A DNA stretch of 7,818 nt from JBAZGH01 sp041652935 (GTDB lineage: Bacteria; Patescibacteriota; Patescibacteriia; Patescibacteriales; XYC2-FULL-47-12): NCBI GenBank assembly GCA_041652935.1, contig JBAZGH010000038.1, forward strand, positions 1 through 7,818, written 5' to 3'. Below, piece after piece: positions 4,379 to 7,818 of the stretch. Below the pieces are notes generated by a model. The model was not told where the DNA came from and made no database searches. It saw only the letters and a program-made list of their open reading frames with translations. Positions within the stretch are counted from its first letter, which is position 1. Each line of letters opens with the position of its first letter. The translations under genes and the position numbers were made by a program.

Positions 4379-5941
4379 TTATTGCACTGAAAAAATAGCC
4401 AGCTCTTCATTTTCATAAACCTTCTTAAAATCCCTGTCCAAAAATTCCAGGGTTTTCCGCAGCTGCGTGTCTTTATTTTCCAATAAAATATATTCGGAAT
4501 TCAATGAAATTTTCAGCGCGTATTTTATAGCCATTATTTCATTCCGCGGGCTGACATCCATGCACGGCCATGACTGCGGGCAATACGCCCCGTGATAGGC
4601 GATATTGGCCCAAGTATAGTAAGTTTTTGGGTTATAGTCATAAAGAAAGGTGGGGTCAAAAGCGGTTAAATATTTATTATGGTTATTATAGAAAAACATC
4701 CGCGGAAACATCGACCAAACCGGATAATAAATAACTGAACTTTCGGGCGTATTCTTAATAAGCCATTCATTGGCATCTTCAAAATAATAATCAATATTAT
4801 TATTTTCATTCCTATCTATAATGCTGCCAAAAACCATAAACATATTATAGCTGGAAAAAATAACAATGAAGCTATAAATAAAAATAGCAAGATAACCGGT
4901 ATTTATCCTTTTTTTAAGCCATGCTTTTGCTATGCCCCATTCTTGGTCCATTAATGTTTTGTAAAATAAAACCGCAATGAATAAAAATCCGAAAGGAACC
5001 CAATATTCTGAACCGCGGGGAATTAATACAGCTACAAAAAACCAAAAAAAACTGATTAAAAATAAAGATAGTTCTAATCTTTCAACTTTTTTGTTTAAAA
5101 ATAATTTTAAGAAAAAAGCGGTGGCAAATATGTAAAAAATAAGCATTACAATATTTCCTTCTAAAAAATTACGAAAGCCCTGCGCCTGAATTTCCGCCCC
5201 AGTATTTAAATTAACTCCGGCAAATCTTAAATAAAAAATCTTAACAAAATGCACATACATAACATGGAGATAATTTAGGGCATGAGGATGCAATAAAATT
5301 CCAGCTAAAAGGCCTGCCGAAGAAAATATAGCCGGCTTTAAATTAAATTCTTTTTTTAAATAATAATCAACGGCCAAAAAAATAAAAACCAATAATAACA
5401 AAAGTGGCGCCATATTATAAGAAAGCATGTATAGCGCCGAAATAAAAAAAAGATGGTAATATTTTTTCTTATAAATAAAATAATAACCAATTAATAGGAA
5501 GGATATTGATAAAACAAAAGGCCTCTCCAACAGCAATCTAACCGTAAAAGTTGAGGAGGCGAAGAAAAAAAGCAATGTCCAGACAAAAGGATTATATATT
5601 TTTAATTTTTTTAAAATAAAATAAAAGACCGCGAAAACCAACGCCCCGAATATTGCGGAAATTATTTTAGCTCCAGCCATTAATCCGAAAAGTTTAATAA
5701 AACCGGCGGATAAAATATGGTAAAGCCACCAGGGATCAACCGGCATTTCGGCTAAAAAATGGAATGGCGCCCAGGGCTCAACCAAAGTTAAATTTCCGGT
5801 TTCCGCGATTAAGGCGCTGTGTTTAAAATGGTAATATGGGTCAGTTCCCAGAAATCCGTTGATTAAAAAATGCCATCCCAAAAAAATGGTTAAAAATAAA
5901 AAAAAGACTGATACTGTTTTTGCCAAATATTCTCTAAACAT
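4379..5941 (-). CDS. Polytopic membrane glycosyltransferase, GT-C-like
   Basis: A 520-residue protein with about ten or more hydrophobic segments over residues 8-370 and a soluble C-terminal domain of about 135 residues (from about 386). The first loop after helix one carries GTDPYYHFKHS (32-42). Its acidic residue and aromatic/His pattern resemble the DPYYH-type loop of oligosaccharyl transferases of the STT3/AglB group and other GT-C enzymes, which use lipid-linked sugars at the outer face of the membrane. A second Asp-aromatic motif, VDPWWLYHI, is at 68-76. I do not see a clear WWDYG motif, so a true oligosaccharyl transferase is not supported and a PMT-like or other GT-C enzyme is as likely. 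The C-terminal part has a possible disulfide pair (C454, C460, in CPQSWPC). The gene starts at ATG 5941, nine bases after the GT2 gene, without SD, and is probably cotranscribed with it. The fold class is fairly sure, the substrate unknown. Confidence 0.7.
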   Translation of the reverse strand: MFREYLAKTVSVFFLFLTIFLGWHFLINGFLGTDPYYHFKHSALIAETGNLTLVEPWAPFHFLAEMPVDPWWLYHILSAGFIKLFGLMAGAKIISAIFGALVFAVFYFILKKLKIYNPFVWTLLFFFASSTFTVRLLLERPFVLSISFLLIGYYFIYKKKYYHLFFISALYMLSYNMAPLLLLLVFIFLAVDYYLKKEFNLKPAIFSSAGLLAGILLHPHALNYLHVMYVHFVKIFYLRFAGVNLNTGAEIQAQGFRNFLEGNIVMLIFYIFATAFFLKLFLNKKVERLELSLFLISFFWFFVAVLIPRGSEYWVPFGFLFIAVLFYKTLMDQEWGIAKAWLKKRINTGYLAIFIYSFIVIFSSYNMFMVFGSIIDRNENNNIDYYFEDANEWLIKNTPESSVIYYPVWSMFPRMFFYNNHNKYLTAFDPTFLYDYNPKTYYTWANIAYHGAYCPQSWPCMDVSPRNEIMAIKYALKISLNSEYILLENKDTQLRKTLEFLDRDFKKVYENEELAIFSVQ

Positions 5942-5950
5942 GCAAAATAA

Positions 5951-6622
5951 TTATTTAAAAATTTTTTTCTTAAATAAAAAAATTAAATTATTAAATCCAT
6001 CTTTCCATGGATTTAATTTTACGTCTCCCAATCTCTTATTATATTCTATTGGAAATTCGGTTATTTTAAATCCCTTGCGGGCGGCTTCTATTTTAATTTC
6101 CTGGCTAAAGGGCATGCCCGAACTGGTTAATTCAAGTTTATCTAATATTTTTCTTTTAAAAACCCACATGCCTGACTGGGAATCTCTTAAGCTTCTTATA
6201 AAAAATAATCTAAAGAAAAAGCTCAAAACAATATTACCGATATAATTTAAAGCTTGCATATTTTTTGGCTTACCTTTATATAATCTATTGCCGCAAATAA
6301 AATCAATGTTATCGCTTAATATTTTTTCTATAAAATATTTTGCAGATTCAATTGGATAAGTGTCATCAGCGTCCATAGCGATAATAATATCTCCGGTAGC
6401 GCTTTTAAATCCCGCTTTGTATGCGGCGCCATATCCTTTTTTTGCTTCTTTAATAACTTTCCAATTATAGCTCACCGCTATATCGGCGGTGTTATCCGAA
6501 CAATTGTTATCAACTACAATTACTTCGTCTATAAAAGACAAATCTTTTTTAAAAATTTTTTGTATCCCCTCTTCTTCATTATAGCAGGGCAAAATCAAAT
6601 TTATTTTTTTATTCTCTATCAT
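5951..6622 (-). CDS. GT2 glycosyltransferase, polyprenyl-phosphate sugar synthase type
   Basis: A 223-residue family 2 glycosyltransferase with GT-A fold. Motifs in order: LPCYNEEEGI (11-20) at the nucleotide site, VVDNNCSDNTADIA (36-49), KGYGAAYKAG (62-71), the metal-binding DADD (84-87), DSQSGMWVF (147-155) and EIKIEA (175-180). The D.QSGMW and closing KLN.WKDG (202-209) motifs are typical of the dolichol/polyprenyl-phosphate mannose or glucose synthase subgroup, which moves a sugar from a nucleotide carrier to a polyprenyl phosphate in the cytoplasm. The protein ends soon after, with no long C-terminal membrane domain, so it probably relies on its basic, hydrophobic end (IFLFKKKIFK) to meet the membrane. 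It is the first gene of a two-gene unit with the GT-C enzyme, a natural pairing of lipid-sugar maker and user. The mRNA may be leaderless. The donor sugar cannot be read from the sequence. Confidence 0.85.
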   Translation of the reverse strand: MIENKKINLILPCYNEEEGIQKIFKKDLSFIDEVIVVDNNCSDNTADIAVSYNWKVIKEAKKGYGAAYKAGFKSATGDIIIAMDADDTYPIESAKYFIEKILSDNIDFICGNRLYKGKPKNMQALNYIGNIVLSFFFRLFFIRSLRDSQSGMWVFKRKILDKLELTSSGMPFSQEIKIEAARKGFKITEFPIEYNKRLGDVKLNPWKDGFNNLIFLFKKKIFK

Positions 6623-6630
6623 ATACCAAA

Positions 6631-6659
6631 AGTATACTTTATTATAGGCATATTCTCAA
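6631..6659 (-). promoter_or_regulatory. Candidate promoter of the glycosyltransferase unit, leaderless
   Basis: On the minus strand TTGAGA (6654-6659; 5 of 6 bases of TTGACA) and TATACT (6631-6636; 5 of 6 of TATAAT) are 17 bases apart. The -10 lies 8 bases before ATG 6622, so the transcript would begin at or within a few bases of the start codon. No SD is present, which fits. A 12-base palindrome AAAGTATACTTT (6629-6640) covers the -10. Confidence 0.5.
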
Positions 6660-6729
6660 ACATTGCCTTTTTTCTTTATTTGTCTTAAGGTAAATATACC
6701 ATTAAATATGAAAAAATAATTTTAAATTT

Positions 6730-7818
6730 ATGCAAAATATAAACACATCTATATTCAAATCATACGATATCCGTGGCATTTATCCGGATGAGTTGAGCCC
6801 GGAAGCCGCTTATAGCATCGGACGGGCATTGGTCAAAAAAACCGGTGCCTCTGAGGTGGTGGTGGGAATGGACATGCGCCTGGGCGGACCTGAATTAAAA
6901 AAAGAGCTTATTCGCGGCATAACCGACGAGGGATCTGACGTGTTAGATATTGGACTAGTGCCCATAGACGCTGTTTACTTTGCCGTTCGGATTCAAAACA
7001 GGCCAGCGGGAGTAATGATTACGGCCTCCCACAATCCAAAGGAATATAATGGATTTAAAATTCCCCTCGCGGGTATCGGCTGGATCCGAGGAAAAGAATT
7101 AGAAAGTGATGTTCTAAGTTTAGACGCAAAAATTTCCGCTAAAAAAGGTAAAATTAAAAGCATTGATGTTATTAAAGATTATATTAAACACATCTTGTCT
7201 TTTTGCGATAATAAAAAAATAAAGCCGTTCGGGGTAGTGGCTGACGCTGGCAACGGCATGGCTGGAAAAATAATCCCCCTGCTTGAGCCGCATTTACCGA
7301 TAAAAATTATTCCTCTGAATTTTGAACTGGATGGAAATTTTCCCGCCCATCCCTCAAACCCTCTCATGCCCGAAAGTCAAATACAGATTAAAGAAACAAT
7401 ACTGAAAGAAAAAGCCGACTTTGGAATTATTATGGATGGCGATACGGATCGTCTCTTTTTTGTGGATGAAAGGGGAGAATTTATACCGGCCGATCTAACG
7501 CTTCTTATTCTGGCCCGCGAATTCCTGCGCAGGGAGCCTGAAACCGGAATTGTTTATAACGCTGTTTGTTCTAAAATTGTTCCGGAAAAAATACGGGAAT
7601 GGGGGGGGCGGCCGATACGCTCCGCAGTCGGTTTTATAAATTTAATGTATGCGATGAAAAATAATGGCGGAATTATGAGCGGAGAAGTTTCCGCACACTA
7701 TGCTTTTCGGGACAACGGATATGCTGATTCCGGATTTATCGCCTTATTGGTATTATTACAGCTTTTATCTCAAGACGGACGGCCAATATCAAAAATAGTC
7801 CAGGAATTTAAAAAATAT
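6730..7818 (+). CDS. Phosphomannomutase/phosphoglucomutase (alpha-D-phosphohexomutase), N-terminal 363 residues
   Basis: Partial gene, open at the right edge. The family is usually about 450-460 residues, so domain 4 with its phosphate-binding loop is missing here. The enzyme interconverts hexose 6- and 1-phosphates for nucleotide-sugar synthesis in the cytoplasm. Seen: the N-terminal YDIRG (12-16), the DMRLGGPEL segment (48-56), the active serine loop TASHNP (98-103, Ser100) followed by YNGFK (106-110), the metal loop DGDTDR (236-241) and the sugar-binding loop GEVSAHYAFRD (318-328). Odd: the usual R.VGH.FIK segment reads SAVGFINLM (298-306), so the conserved Arg, His and Lys are absent. Start ATG 6730 is chosen because YDIRG then lies at the usual distance; no SD is present. 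A weak promoter (TTGTCT 6680-6685, TTAAAT 6702-6707) is possible. The gene diverges from the glycosyltransferase unit across 107 bases, which fits a shared sugar pathway. A run of eight G lies at 7601-7608. Confidence 0.85.
   Translation, partial: MQNINTSIFKSYDIRGIYPDELSPEAAYSIGRALVKKTGASEVVVGMDMRLGGPELKKELIRGITDEGSDVLDIGLVPIDAVYFAVRIQNRPAGVMITASHNPKEYNGFKIPLAGIGWIRGKELESDVLSLDAKISAKKGKIKSIDVIKDYIKHILSFCDNKKIKPFGVVADAGNGMAGKIIPLLEPHLPIKIIPLNFELDGNFPAHPSNPLMPESQIQIKETILKEKADFGIIMDGDTDRLFFVDERGEFIPADLTLLILAREFLRREPETGIVYNAVCSKIVPEKIREWGGRPIRSAVGFINLMYAMKNNGGIMSGEVSAHYAFRDNGYADSGFIALLVLLQLLSQDGRPISKIVQEFKKY

Noticed and set aside
5859..6245. Plus-strand reading frame across the two glycosyltransferases
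   Set aside because: Antisense shadow of two clear genes. Lys- and Asn-rich low-complexity translation.
1..7818. Recoded UGA (as Gly, in some CPR lineages)
   Set aside because: No in-frame TGA occurs within the recognised genes, and the lipoprotein ends at TGA ahead of a terminator, so the standard bacterial code fits.

Overview
The window looks like part of a small, AT-rich bacterial genome, most likely a member of the Candidate Phyla Radiation (Patescibacteria, perhaps Parcubacteria). This is an inference. It rests on the block of small type IV secretion-type pilins that is common in that group, the compact AT-rich genes and the scarcity of Shine-Dalgarno (SD) sequences. The genetic code looks standard: TGG encodes Trp, TGA or TAA end genes, and no in-frame TGA is seen.

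Layout. The window opens with the C-terminal end of tsaD on the plus strand (2-184), closed by a strong hairpin terminator (221-247). A monocistronic lipoprotein of unknown function follows (335-877, plus), with its own sigma70-like promoter and a clean SD. A terminator that works in both directions (902-936) separates it from a convergent minus-strand block. That block, read from 4181 down to 962, holds seven consecutive genes for small VirB2/TrbC-like pilins. Each has a signal peptide, two membrane helices and a short charged loop. Upstream on the same strand lie a GT2 glycosyltransferase of the polyprenyl-phosphate sugar synthase type (5951-6622) and a polytopic GT-C-like glycosyltransferase (4379-5941). 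Diverging from them on the plus strand is a phosphomannomutase/phosphoglucomutase gene that runs off the right edge (6730-7818).

How the genes may work together (inference). The phosphohexomutase supplies sugar 1-phosphate for nucleotide sugars. The GT2 enzyme loads a sugar onto a polyprenyl phosphate carrier in the cytoplasm. The GT-C enzyme transfers it on the outer face of the membrane, possibly to surface proteins such as the neighbouring pilins. The seven pilins would form or modulate a surface filament or secretion channel.

The unusual features sit in and between the pilin genes. A perfect heptanucleotide array of about 13.6 units lies between pilins 6 and 7. Degenerate heptads of a related type sit in three other spacers. 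A run of nine G falls in the coding sequence of the last pilin, where slippage would swap a neutral Gly tail for an acidic or a basic one. Together these make a reasonable candidate for a variable pilin locus, but nothing in one sequence can prove variation.
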